DNA from: Fomitopsis serialis
Taxonomy: Eukaryota; Basidiomycota; Agaricomycetes; Polyporales; Fomitopsidaceae
Direction of reading: 5' to 3'
DNA length: 64,000 bases
Assembly: GCF_022376445.1 (NCBI RefSeq)
Contig: NW_025955062.1
Coordinates: 1 to 64,000 of the forward strand
Shown here in pieces: positions 43,293 to 54,956 of this stretch; the stretch's first letter is position 1; each line of letters opens with the position of its first letter. The notes under the pieces were generated by a model, which had not been told where the DNA came from, made no database searches, and saw only the letters and a program-made list of their open reading frames with translations. A program made the translations under genes and the position numbers.

Positions 43293-43397
43293 GGCCCAAT
43301 GGTCTAGTCGTATGATACGCGCTTCGGGGGTTTTAACTTCTGGTTCGATCTGAACTTTAATTGTGCGTGGTCCCGGGTTCAATTCCCGGTTGGGCCC
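43293..43397 (+). tRNA. tRNA-Pro (CGG) with intron
   Basis: The acceptor arms GGCCCAA and TTGGGCC pair over all 7 bp, with discriminator C at 43,397. The A box (TGGTCTAGTCG) and B box (GGTTCAATTCC) are good. The anticodon stem CGCGC (43,318-43,322) pairs with GTGCG (43,363-43,367), leaving loop TTCGGG plus T with anticodon CGG at 43,325-43,327. An intron of about 33 nt (43,329-43,361) sits just after position 37, the canonical place. The T arm is CCGGG-TTCAATT-CCCGG. The mature tRNA is about 72 nt. It decodes CCG proline codons. Confidence 0.92.
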
Positions 43398-43969
43398 GAA
43401 AAGGAAATTTTTGAAATCCAAAATTAATTGCCAACTCGCACGTCGCATCGTGCGCACCCCTTTGGTCTTTGCTCACTCTTTTTTTGACGGAAAGTTGCAG
43501 ACCAAGAAAGCCGGCAAGCATCTTGTATGGCCGGAAAGGGGCTCCGAAGATCCACATTGATGACCTACCGCCATCAATCGTATAAAAAGCGGAAATCGTG
43601 CGCCCTGATCTCGGCCTTGACCAGAGTCGATAATCCCGGGCCCAGAGCACAGGAACGTTTACGCTCGACAAAGTGCGGCCTGTCTACAACACTGGTCAGT
43701 ACACAAACACGACGACCGATGAACTGCACCAGCCATTCAAAGGACCGCTCACGAGAGCGGGTCACCGGCGTCACGCTGTCGCGCGTTCATGCGGTTCCAA
43801 GCGCGCAGGAAGATGCCGCTGAAAACAAGGTTACACAACAGGTCAACCAGCAGAACAAAGACCACGTACTCGCCAGGGAAAGCGGCGGTGCGTGCGTCCG
43901 CTGGACATCTACTTACACTTCTAGCACACTGGGTACTCGCTCTTGGGTGACGTCTCTGCTATACAGCAA
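43398..43969. other. Intergenic between tRNA and zinc-finger gene 3' end
   Basis: A plus-strand frame runs through here into the zinc-finger gene but is a shadow of that gene. Nothing else is visible. The region should hold the 3' UTR of the minus-strand gene. Confidence 0.4.
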
Positions 43970-46016
43970 TTATCGTTTCCGTTTACCAGTGACAGCAGCC
44001 GCTACATCGTCCGTCTTCCGCTTTCGAAGAGGTATCGCAAAGTCCAGCGCATCATCATCTCCCAACGTATCCTGCAAGCGCACCTCGAGGGGTCCCTCTC
44101 GTTCGACCCTTGGAAGCGCACTGCCCTCGTTCCTGACCCCGCTCATGTTGGGACCGATGGAATCGCTACCGCTAAGCTCCGGACTAGAACCTTCGTCATC
44201 ATCCTCGTCGTCGTCCTCGAAGATTTGCGCCTGCGCCTCTGCGAGCGCTGCGGCGAGCTCCTCGCCTATACTTGTCGCTAGTTGTGGTTCAATCGGCGGA
44301 TTGCCTGACGACGGGCCGGGCTGTGATTCGCCCTGTGCGAGCAGCGCGGAAAGAGTGCGTACAGAGGCTTCCAACTCTTGGTCTTGGTCTGCACTATCAA
44401 GCTTGACCTTCTTTGCCTTGAAGTTGTACTTGCTAGGGGCTCATCAGATCGCGCTCCACAGAGGACAGGAAGGCACTCACATATTAGGGTCCGGCTCCCA
44501 TGTCGAATCATGCGTCTTCATATGCGCGGTCAAGGTCGTGCGACGGGTGAATGTCTTGTCGCATATAGGGTGTTCGCACTTGTACGGCCGCTTCCCGGTG
44601 TGAGTCCGTCGATGTCGAGCCAAGCTACTGGAATCGCCGAAAGTCTTGCCGCAACCAGGGTACTCGCATACGTGCGGCTTCTCCCCGGTGTGTACACGCA
44701 TATGTACGTGCAATGCAGATCGCTGTGAAACGGCGTCAGAATGGGCGGAGGATCCAACATAAGCCACTCGCCTGTATGAAAGTCTTCCCACAGCCGGTCT
44801 CCGGACATACGAACGGACGGTCGCCCGTATGTATGCGTCTGTGCCGTAGCATGTCGCTCCGGCGACTGAACGTCTTCGAGCACTCCTCGCATACGTGGGC
44901 CTGAGAACCCTTCTCCGGTTCTTTCCTCTCCTTGGGCTTCTTCGGTCTCTTCTCTGCAGCAACACTAGGCCCACCACCCCTCGATGTCGAGGCGACGGGC
45001 TGGTCGCCATCGCTCTCCAGCTCGTCAAGTTCCGGGATAGCGTCCGCTGCATCCCCGTGGGCAGCCGGCCGTGGCAAAGGGTGATAGCGAGGGAGCGCTA
45101 GAATGTTGCCTCCAGAAGGCGACGAAGCGGGCTCGGGATCCAGCTGGTCGACCTCATCCTCCTCGTCCTCCTGGTCAAAGTGAGTATAATGGTGCATAAT
45201 GTCGCCGATATCGGTGAAGTCGTTTGGGACTGGTGACGGATCTTCTTCTGCTGCAGAGCCGACCGGATCGGGAGACGAAGAGTATCGTATTCGACCGATA
45301 GTCATGTCCGCTTCTGCGTCATGTTCGCTGTCTCCTTCGTCGTCGTACAGGTATTCCGAGCCATCCGTCCCGCTGGCGTTGCCGCTGCCAGCGCCATTGG
45401 CACTCACCAGACCAGGGACATCTTCACCCACGGTTAGGGAGTGAAACGCCGGCGCGTTTCGTGTCCGCTTCTTTATGTGTTCCTCGTCCAGGGATTGGGG
45501 TCCAAAGTCGGGCCCTGACGAGGCGAAGTCTTGCGTCGGCCGTCCACTCTGGTCCCCTGCGGTTTGCACGGCGTGAAGAACTGCAGCTAGTGCGCTCAGG
45601 CTCGGACATAGGGCATCAAAGCTCTGCAGCTGCGTCATTGCAGGATCACCTGCCAAAGGCAGGTCCGTCACGGCTTGGGGCCCTTGTCGTTGCGCCGCGA
45701 CGCTGAGAAGAGCGGAGGATACTACAGGATCGTTCTGCCTGAGCAGAGCAACGAGGTCGTGCTCAAGCTGTTCAACCGAGAACGGTGGCACTACACCTTC
45801 TCCATCCTGCAGCAAGGTCGGCGAATGGGATCCCGGATGCTCCAAGGCATTGACCTCATCTTCTAGACCGGACGCGTAATGCTCGGTTGTGTGGGCCATG
45901 CTGGCCGACGAAATAATGTGGTTGAAGGCAGCGTGGCTATCATCTTCGCCCAAGGGTTCGTCGTGGACCACGTCGGATAGTTCCAGCACGGGTCCACTGT
46001 CCTCGTGTTGCATCAT
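43970..46016 (-). CDS. C2H2 zinc-finger protein (four fingers), putative transcription factor
   Basis: Three exons (46016-44772, 44722-44481, 44432-43970) give 649 residues. The N-terminal 370 residues are acidic and Ser/Pro-rich, with clusters such as [11 protein letters not shown], probably disordered and possibly activating. A basic stretch ([15 protein letters not shown]) precedes four tandem C2H2 fingers at about residues 374-485, with TGEKP-type linkers (TGDRP, TGEKP, TGKRP). This layout suggests a sequence-specific nuclear DNA-binding protein. The C-terminal tail is rich in acidic residues and ends in a basic KRKR. The first intron (44723-44771) begins GCGAGT, a GC-AG intron inside finger 2; splicing there is the only way to restore CGKTFIQRSAL. 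The second intron is GTGAGT..CCCTAG. The start is chosen at MMQHED because the leader upstream holds an intron and no in-frame ATG. Confidence 0.93.
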
Positions 46017-46032
46017 AGTCTTTGCGTATGGG

Positions 46033-46115
46033 CTATATAAATGCATACAATATCGCCGAGACAATGCATCATACCATGAGCATTAGAACCGATGCTGAGG
46101 ATCAACAATACTCAC
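46033..46115 (-). promoter_or_regulatory. Likely 5' UTR intron of the zinc-finger gene
   Basis: On the minus strand, GGCGGCAG is followed by GTGAGT and, 83 nt later, by TTATATAG, 16 nt before the ATG. Splicing adds no coding sequence because the upstream exon has a stop in the relevant frame. Alternatively the TTTATATAG could act as a TATA box for a start just upstream of the ATG. Confidence 0.45.
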
Positions 46116-46832
46116 CTGCCGCCTCGACTGCTTCCGTTCTCCCAGGTTTCTTATGTGGTGCCTCCAGCTCGAATGACGACTCTTCCAGAGATACAAGGCT
46201 CAGATATTCAGACCTGGCTCAAGTTACCAATGCGCCGAGAAATGTGGCTGGTCCCAGCGGACAGCGAGCGCGGGACGGCGAAGGCGAAAGTGCGGTTCAA
46301 GAGCAGTGCCTGATGAGCGGCGGCACGGAGGCGCGTGGGGAACACGTACCACGTGCGCCCGGTGCCGTGACGCCTCTTGTCACCGTTGCCAGTGATTGTG
46401 ACCGACGTGTCCAGGTTGGCTGGGTCGTTGCAAAGTTGGCTTCAAGATGTCTTGATCCTCAATGGCCTCCACACCGTAAGGGTGCTCCGCACGAACTATC
46501 CGCGCTTCGAACGCAGCCTGTACTTAGCATGATAGCGGCTTAGCATCTGTGCTCTAGTCGCATCATACGGCAAACAATCCCATGGGCAAAAGCGCAAGCA
46601 ATGATCTGTCCTTCCATATTCAAAACGACGTATGATACACAAGCAAGCAGAGTTATTAGGGAGGTCACTACGGTAGGGATGAGCGAAGGCGGAGGCCCCG
46701 TCCAGAGCAAGACTGCGAATCAGCGAGCGAGCGAGAGCAAAGAGAACCATATGATACACGAGGAAACCTATATTTCTTTTTTATCAGTGCACACGTCGCG
46801 GAGGTGCGCCAAACAATCGCCATATCGTCTTC

Positions 46833-47417
46833 TCATTTTTGCGAGCCTGTCTTGCGCAAGGTCACAATATGCTTGATGGCCAGGGCAAGCTCCTGGAGAG
46901 CACGAAAGATGATTGATGTCAGGATAGCGAGCAGCACACGCGCAACGAACGACGAACAATGACCAGCACCGAAAGGCGACGGCGACGCTTGCTTGGAGAG
47001 GGTTGGTTCGAGAGTGCTCGCTCCAAGTTGGCCAAGTCTTCCTCTTCCACCTCGTCGATGACGAACTGGTCCAGTACAGCGCGATCAGGCGAGGTTGGGG
47101 TTCAGCGTGGACAAGACTCACCAATGAAGACACGTCCCAAACATCCGTTGAAGGTTCGTGCTCGTGACGAAGGTCCACGGTTTGCTAGTAAACACCCAGT
47201 CGAGGTGAGCATGTGGACGAGGGTCTCAGCGGAAAAACGGCAGTCGCGATCGCACCATCAAATGTTCGTACTGCTGCCACGAGGGCTGGGGATATCTAGG
47301 GTATGGATGGAATCGTCGCATGTAGCTCTCACGATATGCGGGTAGACAACCCGTGTCTTGCGGAAGGGGATGTCCAGGAGCAAACGAAGGGCTGGGCGTA
47401 GGAGGGGAACACCCCAT
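46833..47417 (-). CDS. Small hypothetical protein, four exons
   Basis: Exons 47417-47256, 47184-47122, 47065-46970 and 46892-46833 join in phase 0 at each of three introns (71, 56 and 77 nt) to give 126 residues. The N-terminus is Pro/Tyr-rich (RRFHPYPRYPQPSWQQYEHL). Then comes an acidic helix (VIDEVEEEDLANLERAL), a basic KRRRR patch and a basic helical tail (ELALAIKHIVTLRKTGSQK). An alternative start at 47,562 would add a Pro-rich exon spliced into the first one. The last intron has a weak GTGCTG donor. No family is recognised. It ends about 800 bp upstream of the zinc-finger gene on the same strand. The consistent phases favour a real gene. Confidence 0.5.
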
Positions 47418-47564
47418 GAAATCAGAGTATGAGAAGTATGTTAGCGTAGAAGTAGTATGCAGGAGACCTGCGGGACGAAGAGGCAAGGACGGGTGGTGGT
47501 GGTTGGGGAAAAGGATGGGAACAGGTCGCGCCAGGATGCCTCCAATTTATGTAAGGGTCCATGG

Positions 47565-48220
47565 AAGCGAGACCTCCAAAATATGCAGAGTGCGCGTCGG
47601 CGATCAGAGCTGTATTTTCCTATTGTAGCGACAGCCAGATGAGCGCGCGAGAAGTCGCCGCGCGCCGCGGCGATCCAAGACTCGAACGTTTGCTTCCGCG
47701 AGCACCACGCGACGTTCTCCTCGATCCTAGGACATCTCGCCAGACAGAGTGCGCTTGCACACCTGAAGAGCAGTCACAAAGAGTCAGTATCATTGACTGA
47801 ATGCCACAATGATAGAAGGAATATCGGTGAGGGCCAGGTTTACTGTATCTGCAACGCTGAACACTTCAGGTACTTAGACAGCAGGTTTTTTCCGCACAAA
47901 GACAGCCTTGCAAGGCTGTCCTTGTAAGGCGTAAAAGACGGTGGATAACATGTAGAGCATGCTAGCACTGAGCCTTCCCAGCTCTGAGGTTGGGCAGAGG
48001 TACAATGTTCATGCGTGCACCGATTCTGCTTGTTCTGATGAGCACACACCATCCAGGCAGAACCGCGGAACACTGAAGCACGCCATGGAAGAGCTACGGC
48101 GGGGGAGCTGCGCCAACACGCATCCCCCGCTGCAGCGCAATATCGCATCTCGGCGACGGCGGGCACTCCGACGCCGACGAGGGCGGTGGTCCCATATACG
48201 GAAAGCGTGACGTCGGGTCA
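47565..48220. other. Intergenic, no gene seen
   Basis: Upstream region of the small gene at 46.8-47.4 kb. Open frames are short on both strands and no motif is visible. Confidence 0.4.
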
Positions 48221-48224
48221 CAGG

Positions 48225-48890
48225 TCACAAGGGCGCGCAAAAGGCGGACTTGTGCGGCTGAGGCGAGTCATCTCGAACCATGATGTTACGCGTCCACCGT
48301 GTGCTGAAGCTGTGTGCCTCAACAGCAAGTTGGAAGAATAGCAAGCCATACAAGGTCGAGATACCACGCGTGATGAAGACCCGACACCAGCAGTATGCCC
48401 AAGAGCAACATTGCACGCCGTACATCGTGGCTCCGCTCAGCAATCGGCGGATAGACAAAGGGGGGTTCAAAGCATCCCCTCGTGCACAGAAGAACAAGAC
48501 AACTTCGACAGACGTACCGATGATCTTTTCATCGCAGTGAGCGCACAATATATGCTTTTTGTGTTGATGTCCAGGTTTTGGGACGGTATATCGCCCATTT
48601 GCGTGATGCAAGATGCGCAAGGCAAGACAAGGTGCAAGGACAGCCTGTAACCTGCAAGCATCGACAGCCGGTAGCGGAATATAAGCTCTAGGCAAAGTTT
48701 TGTTTGTCTGAGTGTTCTTGAAGGAGTTGACTGCCATCGCCCAAGCCAGAGAAAATGACAGTAAAATGCACAACGAAGTCAAGAAGCAGGATATGCTATG
48801 CAGCCCGGAGGCAGCTCCCAGGATCGTCAGTGTTGTGCTGCACCTGTGAGCGGGCCCGGCGCAAGCATCCCCGCATATATCCAAGCCCAA
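48225..48890 (-). CDS. Possible membrane protein, exon structure unclear
   Basis: The minus strand is open for 221 codons, and other frames in the same span also look exon-like. A hydrophobic segment (ISCFLTSLCILLSFSLAWAM, about 48,725-48,800) could be a membrane span or signal anchor. A CASC motif near 48,620 and GDIPSQNLDINTKSIYCALT, ending at a GTACGT donor, lie in a second frame. RRAMLLLGILLVSGLHHAW near 48,390 lies in a third. A multi-exon gene with one or two membrane spans is likely, but I cannot settle the splicing or name a family. Confidence 0.3.
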   Translation of the reverse strand: MGLDICGDACAGPAHRCSTTLTILGAASGLHSISCFLTSLCILLSFSLAWAMAVNSFKNTQTNKTLPRAYIPLPAVDACRLQAVLAPCLALRILHHANGRYTVPKPGHQHKKHILCAHCDEKIIGTSVEVVLFFCARGDALNPPLSIRRLLSGATMYGVQCCSWAYCWCRVFITRGISTLYGLLFFQLAVEAHSFSTRWTRNIMVRDDSPQPHKSAFCAPL

Positions 48891-48894
48891 GCGA

Positions 48895-50405
48895 CGGGGG
48901 CGGGTGGTCCATCGTCACGAGCTCGTCAGTCAAGCTTTCAAGCACCAGAGCCAAAGGAATGAGCCGTGAAGCTGTCTGTTGCCAACGTCGTCGCCAAGGA
49001 CAGAACAGTCTTCAAGTGCACCGTGGACAGAGTCGTCAATGGTCCATCACTTGTGAAAAAACATCCACAGCGTCCAGACGGTCCTCTGATGAAGCAAGAG
49101 CTGCATGACGCAGTGCGAAAGCCGTGTGTTGACAAGCGCAAGAGGTCGTCGACGGCCGTTCACTTTGTGGGTCAAATCAACTCCGCGGCACGCCGCCCCC
49201 GGCCACAACCCGTTCCCCCGGTTCGCGGGTTGTGGCTCAACGACTCGGGCGACCTCCAGCATCCCCCTGACGAATTTCCGAGCCATTACAACCGTCTCTT
49301 CTTCGTCAAAAAATCTTGTGGTCGAGGAAAATGCGTTTTAGAGGGTGCGAGCCTGCACAAGGATCAACTCGCCTCCAGGTGCAGCCCAGCATCTCGTGAA
49401 GCGACAGCGAAGGCTCTCCCTCTTCCGGCCCAACTCTCCACTGCATACGACCTTGCTCGACAACGGACCAACGCCTTCTCGTCGACATGTACTCTGACCA
49501 AGTGAAGCCTGAGCTGCCGTCTGCATCCTTGTATCTGCTCTACTGTATCTTTCCGGCCAATCCCTACGCCCTACGCCCTGCCTCCAAAGGCGGTCTTCCG
49601 GGTGCAAGGCAGTTCGATCTGCATCAGAATCCATCGTCAAGGCCGACAAAATCAGTTCGTCGGAAACTGCAACGTGAGCCTGTTGCTACAGTGACTTTAA
49701 CACCACTCATACGGGCGAATGGGAATCCAGCGCTGCAAAATATGGGCGTGCGTTAGAAGGGCAGGGTTGCTGGATATTGGAGGTCAAAGAAGAGGAAGAG
49801 TGGACGAATGATGTAGAAAGTGTACGCAAGCGGATCGTCCATGTACTGCTACTGCTGAACGTCAAACCTGTACTCATGATGTCCGACGTCTCTTCTGCAT
49901 CTATTTGACTGAGTATGATAGTCATTTACTTCACCCACGGAAAGCAAATCACTCGTCCGGTCCGTTCAACAGCCCCGATATAGCATCTGTCGCAGCTCAT
50001 ACCTGCCAACTTGGAAAGTACGTCAGTACGAAAAGATAGACTACATGCCCGGTATACAACTCTTCGCCAATCATTTATCAGTACCCAGTATCCACGCCTC
50101 AGGACCTGCAATGTAAGTATATTGGACACACAAGAACACAGAACTGGGACAGCTGAACGGTGTCTTGCGATCGACGTACTCACCAACCTTTGGCCTTTGA
50201 ACACTATCCCGATAGCTACCGAGCATCCATACATGAGAATCACAGTATTACTCTACGAACATACCTACATGCAGTGACATCGACGGCAGTATCCGATCAC
50301 GTACCAACAAGAATGCGACGAGCTAGCAATGTCCTGCGAGACAGCAAGCTGAAGATATAATACATAAGAATGGCCCGTATAGACATGAATTATGACGATA
50401 GTCAG
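48895..50405. other. No confident gene
   Basis: A plus-strand frame at 48,966-49,505 and a minus-strand frame at 49,047-49,286 (MARKFVRGMLEVARVVEPQP) overlap; neither is identified. A perfect 11-bp inverted repeat GCCACAACCCG / CGGGTTGTGGC lies at 49,202-49,236. The part from 49.7 to 50.4 kb shows nothing. Confidence 0.35.
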
Positions 50406-50409
50406 TGCA

Positions 50410-53014
50410 TCAGAAGAGATCAGAGCCGGGGAACAGAGGCATGTCCTCGTCATCCAAGCTCTCTTCGTCACTCTCCTGATGCGGCGGTAGCGTTGTGCTA
50501 AGCACTGGGTCCAGCATGCTCGTGCGCCGACTGAGGGGCAGTCGGGACTTCGAGTTGAACGTGGACGAAGATGGAGACATCGGGTCGGGGTAGGAATGTT
50601 CTTCCTCCTCGGCAGGAGACTGCTCGAACGGATCCGGAGTCTCCGCACGTGGAAGCGGAGATTGCACAGCAGGCTCCAATCGAATGCGAGGCTGCTGTGG
50701 CTCAGGCATCCGCTGCTGCTGCCTCTGAGATTGAGCCGGCTGCGCTCGCCTTGGGCTCTGATATTCAAACTGAAAAGCACCAAGGTCAAGCCAAATCATT
50801 GGTGCGTATGATGCTATTGTGCTCACCGCCTCAAAGACCTCATCTCTGCGCCTGGACCCGATGTCCTTGTCTATGCAATAGCAGATGTAGAGCGTGTCCG
50901 CGCTAATTAAGAGAGGCCTTTAGTCGCGTTCGATAAATGAGATGCAAGAACTGCTTACGTATCTCTCACGAGACCGACACAGAACGACCCTACAAGGGCT
51001 GTTATGCACCCAGCCAGCATCGCCGCGGACAAGGCTTGGTCCGGCGCGTTCAATGTATGCGCGACAAACAGGTACGTCCCAAGAGCGAATGGGAACGTAA
51101 GAGTGAGCGGGGCGACGGTGAGCAGCGTGAGAGGCGCTATATGGTGACCGTTAGCGATGCGACAATAGTCAGCAACTTCAGCACGTACGCTCAGTCTTGA
51201 ATCTGCGTCGGTAATTGATCGCAGACGTATGCTCCACCGTGGCGGTCAGCGCACGCGACCTGCGAGCACTCGGAAAGAACGGATCGCCCGTGAGGCCGAC
51301 GTAGATGAGGGCGTACTTGCTGAGGGTGCCCGTGATCGTTTCCATGTAGCCGACAAGCATGCTGGCACCGACACTCATGAAACGGAGGTACGGCGGGAGG
51401 TAGTACGGGAGCATACGCAGCCCAGCCGTGAGCAGGCCAAGAAGCCTGATTCCCGCCAGAATGAGTGCGGAGAGGACGATCGAACCCAGAGAGGGTTGAG
51501 TTGCGCGTGTGATCGCAGCGTGGATCGTGTGTGTGGAAGTAGGGGGCGGAAGAGGTAAGGCGGGGCTAAGAAGAAACGTCACGAATGAGCGATGGACCGT
51601 AAAAGGAACAGTGTTATTTGCGTACTCAGCGTAATACCATGCCCCAACCGTCGCCGCACAGCTAACGCGGAGCAAACCACGAGCCACACCCCAGCTCCAT
51701 AGCCAGACACCGATCGTTGCAACGATCGCCCAGTTCGCCCATCCGCGAACGTGCCATTCGAAACCAGACGTGCTGGACGCCTGAGTGAAATACCCGATGA
51801 GGAGCAAGCGGAAGGCAAGAGTGATGAACGGGATAGAGAGGAGGAGGGCTGCGAGGAGTACGGCGGGCGATAGTGCGAGGAGGAAGGGGTTTGCAATCAA
51901 TAGCCGTGTCGTCAAAGTGAGTAATGAGGATGCGGTATGGATATCCCTCGGCAGGTCGAGCAATTTCCTCGCCGTGAGCAACGATAGCACTAGAGGCACT
52001 AATGAGAACAGACGGAGTCTGCAAACCACTCAGCTCACAGATCATCTTCATGAATGTTAATCACTTACCCGACCGTCTCTCCCCATGTTGGTTCTTGGGT
52101 CCCATCCCACATGAAACTGCCCACAAACGCCCATATGGCCGAGATGAACAATGTAGCCGGTATGAACACTGAAGTGGCAATCATGACTGGCTTCACAAAT
52201 ATCCGTAGGAGCAAGACGTGTGCATAGGCCACACATGCACTCGCGAAGATCAGTATCGTGAGTAGAGGGACGGTGTGCAGGAGGGTGACGTATGGTAGGA
52301 TGACTCGATGGCGGTTGTCGGGCTGATGTGTGAGGAACAGGACGAGGATGGAGAAGAACAGACATATGCCAACGCTTGCGCACCACGCTGCTGTCCATGT
52401 CGAGTCATTATACTTCCGTCTACTCCTTGGGACAAACCGGGGATCCGGAAGCGTGAAGACGTCCAGGGGTCGTGTGCGCCCGTCCCGAGGCAGCAGCGAT
52501 TCGGTCAATGAAAGGGTGACCTCCGCTCGTGGGGGCGGTGGTGGAGGCGGCGGTAGGCGTTCTGTGCGCACTGGTGGTCTGGTCGTCGCCGCCATGATGT
52601 CTGGCGGTGGGTGTCCCGAGTCGGCTGAGGACGATGAAGGCGAGGGCGATGGCGAGCGCAGCGGCGAGGCGTGCGCCAGCCAGCCTTGGCACCATCATCT
52701 TGAGAAACACCAAGGAGGGGTACTGACTGCGCCTGATGCCTTGAAAGTCCCGCATCCTCCTCGTCTAGCCGTAAATACGGATCGTCATCTTCTTCGTCCG
52801 CCCTACTCCGCCCACCCCTCATGGGGCCCCTGCTCATCGCGTTAAGATGGGGATCGTCGAGGTCGTCGAGGTCAGCGTCCTCGGGATCGCCTGCACGAGA
52901 TCCGTTCTCGGTTGAGAAAGAATAGAACAGAGGCTGGGATGACGACAGACTGGAAGTCCCGGCTTGCGGTCTGTTCAACAGTTGAGACGCATATGCGGCA
53001 AAGGAGGTGGCCAT
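50410..53014 (-). CDS. Choline-transporter-like protein (SLC44/CTL, Pns1-type)
   Basis: Seven exons on the minus strand (53014-52711, 52624-52069, 52018-51626, 51565-51189, 51136-50959, 50902-50827, 50769-50410) give about 747 residues. The N-terminal 170 residues are acidic and Pro/Ser-rich and face the cytosol in this family. Membrane spans follow from TAAWCASVGICLFFSILVLF onward, with the family signatures SVFIPATLFISAIWAFVGS, STHTIHAA, TQPSLGS, TGTLSKYALIYVGLTGDPFF, NYRRRFKTE and TADTLYICYCIDKD. The C-terminal tail is Gln/Pro/Ser-rich and acidic. CTL proteins are plasma- or organelle-membrane transporters of choline or related amines; the fungal substrate is not established. The first intron is uncertain: an 86-nt GTGTTT..CTCAG intron fits frame, but other boundaries are possible. 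A 60-nt in-frame intron (51566-51625) is removed because YYADP then matches the family. Confidence 0.93.
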
Positions 53015-53565
53015 GGACACTCTCGCACCAGCTTGCCCAGGTGAAAAGTGTGAGTCCGAGAGTCGAACGAACCCCAGAAAGCGATAATGGCAGTAGAGAA
53101 GTAAGAAGGGAGGCTGCGAGATTACGTTGACCCGCCTGCTGGTGGCGGTAGCGCGCAAGAGGCGACGCGGCGTGCCCGAGCGTGAGTTGGATCACTCGGC
53201 TGCCTCAATTGGTCTTTGTCCGCTGCCTCCCTGCTGTAGCGCTGCGGTATTGCTGTGGCGGGCGGTGTGCTCAGTGACCGCAGAGTCAACGTCCCTGGTG
53301 CAGCGGACAGTCCACGGGTCCTCCGTATGGCCCAATCTGATTCCGAAGCAGCGGGAGCGAAGTGTCCGATCGTCCGAAGATCATCCTCCAGCCACCCACT
53401 GCAGCACGGTATGCGCACGATAGATTAAATTGACCAGTCTGTTCCTCGAGTGCTAAACCTCTAATGATAATGAATGCTAGACAACGAAAACGCGGCGCAG
53501 TGTATCGCAGAATACAGTGGCAGATGTGCATGCAATGGTCCAGGGTGAGTACAATAGCAAATGGA
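53015..53565. promoter_or_regulatory. Upstream region of the CTL gene
   Basis: Lies between the CTL start and the 3' end of the Nur1-type gene, both on the minus strand. Pyrimidine-rich stretches precede the CTL ATG on the minus strand. No gene is seen. Confidence 0.35.
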
Positions 53566-54956
53566 TCAGCGGCGGCCCCTTGGTCTGTCTTCCCAAACAT
53601 CGACAACCTCCGACTCATGGGTCATAACTGCAGCATCCTTACGGATAGGATTGACGCGCGGATAAACGAACTGAAAATCAGGCTCAGCAAGGGCTTGTAT
53701 AGCATCGGAAGGACGAAGCACGCACCTTCTCGTCGTATTCATGCAAGACCTCCGCCGCGATGATCGCCTTATCCTTGATCAATGCCTCGTATGCCCTCGT
53801 CGTCATGTTCAGTTGCACACTGACTGCAGCCATAATGCAGAATATCAGCATCCAGTTCGCACTCGTCCAGGCGGTCCAGAGCAGAGCATGCACAGGAGAG
53901 TAGATGGCAAATAGGTTGCTTTCAAGAGGGGTCGGCGCCCACACTTCCAGCTGCTGGATCCGTTCATTGTCGTCTGACCCACTGATAATCTTCTGACGGT
54001 CCTTCGGAGGGCTGAGGTTGAGCAAGAACCGTATTGAGATGACGAAGCCACGCCATAGATGCCCTAGCACAGCCCACACCAAAGGACCCACACGGCTGGG
54101 TTGCTTTTCAACGTCGGTTTCGGACGGGGTTCGCACTGTCCGCGGGCGGGATACGAAGGTGGCATGCGGAGATGATACGGGATCAGTGGCTAACGTGAGT
54201 TGGTACAGTCTTGTGCGCGTGAAGAAATACAACGTGTTCAGGATGGCGGCAGCGAAGAGCAGTATACTCGCAGGGACGGTCTGAGTCACTTTTCAGCGCA
54301 TACTTATGTCCCATGACGGTAAGTACGCACCCAGTCGAACCACGGATCCCCTTCGCCTTCCCTGTACATGTCTTCCCAGCCGAGATCGGAGTCAGGGACC
54401 TCCCGTATGCGCGATACGCGCACGCAGAAGTGGACGAAGTGTAGGAAGCCGCCTATGAGTTGGGCAGATGTTTTTGGCTTGGGTCTTGGAATGTTGTCGG
54501 GAAACAGCGATATCTCGAAAGCAATCCACGAGGGGATAGAGGTTATTCTGAGGCTCGAAGCTCAGTATATGCGCGGATGATGACGAAAGCAAACGGACCT
54601 TTCAACAATGTTTTTCTTCCGCACAACTCTTTCTCTCCTCGCATTGGGCGTGCCAAATCCCGGTGATCTGGTGGCAGGCGTGCCAACATCGCTCTGCCGC
54701 AGGCCCCGAACGCGCCTGTTCGCGAGAGGCGTGGCATATGGTGGCGGTCTGTACGACTTTGCAGCCTCCCAGTCAAAAGGGGTCGACGCGGATATCGACG
54801 GCGATGTCACTGGGGAAGCAGGGTAAACAATACGCGTGCGCTGAGGTGTGCGCACAGGCGTCGTCGGCGAGGCCTGCGTAGAAGCGGAGGCATGCTGTCG
54901 CGGAGATGCTGCCCGTTGGCATTGTTCGTCTGCGCGAAGCGTCGTAAAGAGGTCAT
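53566..54956 (-). CDS. Nur1/Mug154-family (DUF2418) nuclear-envelope protein
   Basis: Minus-strand exons (about 54956-54599, 54547-54331, 54280-53726, 53670-53566) with introns of 51, 50 and 55 nt reproduce this family's order: Ser/Thr/Pro-rich N-terminus, TPFDWEAAKSYRPPPYATP, WIAFEISLFPDNIP, FVHFCVRVSRIREVPDSDLG, DPWFDW, a membrane span (PASILLFAAAILNTLYFFTR), PVSSPHATFV, WAPTPLESNLFAIYSPVHAL, a second hydrophobic segment (WTSANWMLIFCIMAAVSVQL) and an EYDEK/FVYPRVNP tail. Nur1 and relatives sit in the inner nuclear membrane and tether rDNA or heterochromatin at the nuclear rim. The first ATG (54,956, MTSLRRFAQ) is in a different frame from the body, and no intron bridges them. Either one base is missing or extra near 54,850-54,930, or the gene starts elsewhere. 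The body is convincing. Confidence 0.85.

Noticed and set aside
43527..44603. 358-codon plus-strand frame
   Set aside because: Antisense shadow of the C-terminal exon of the zinc-finger gene.
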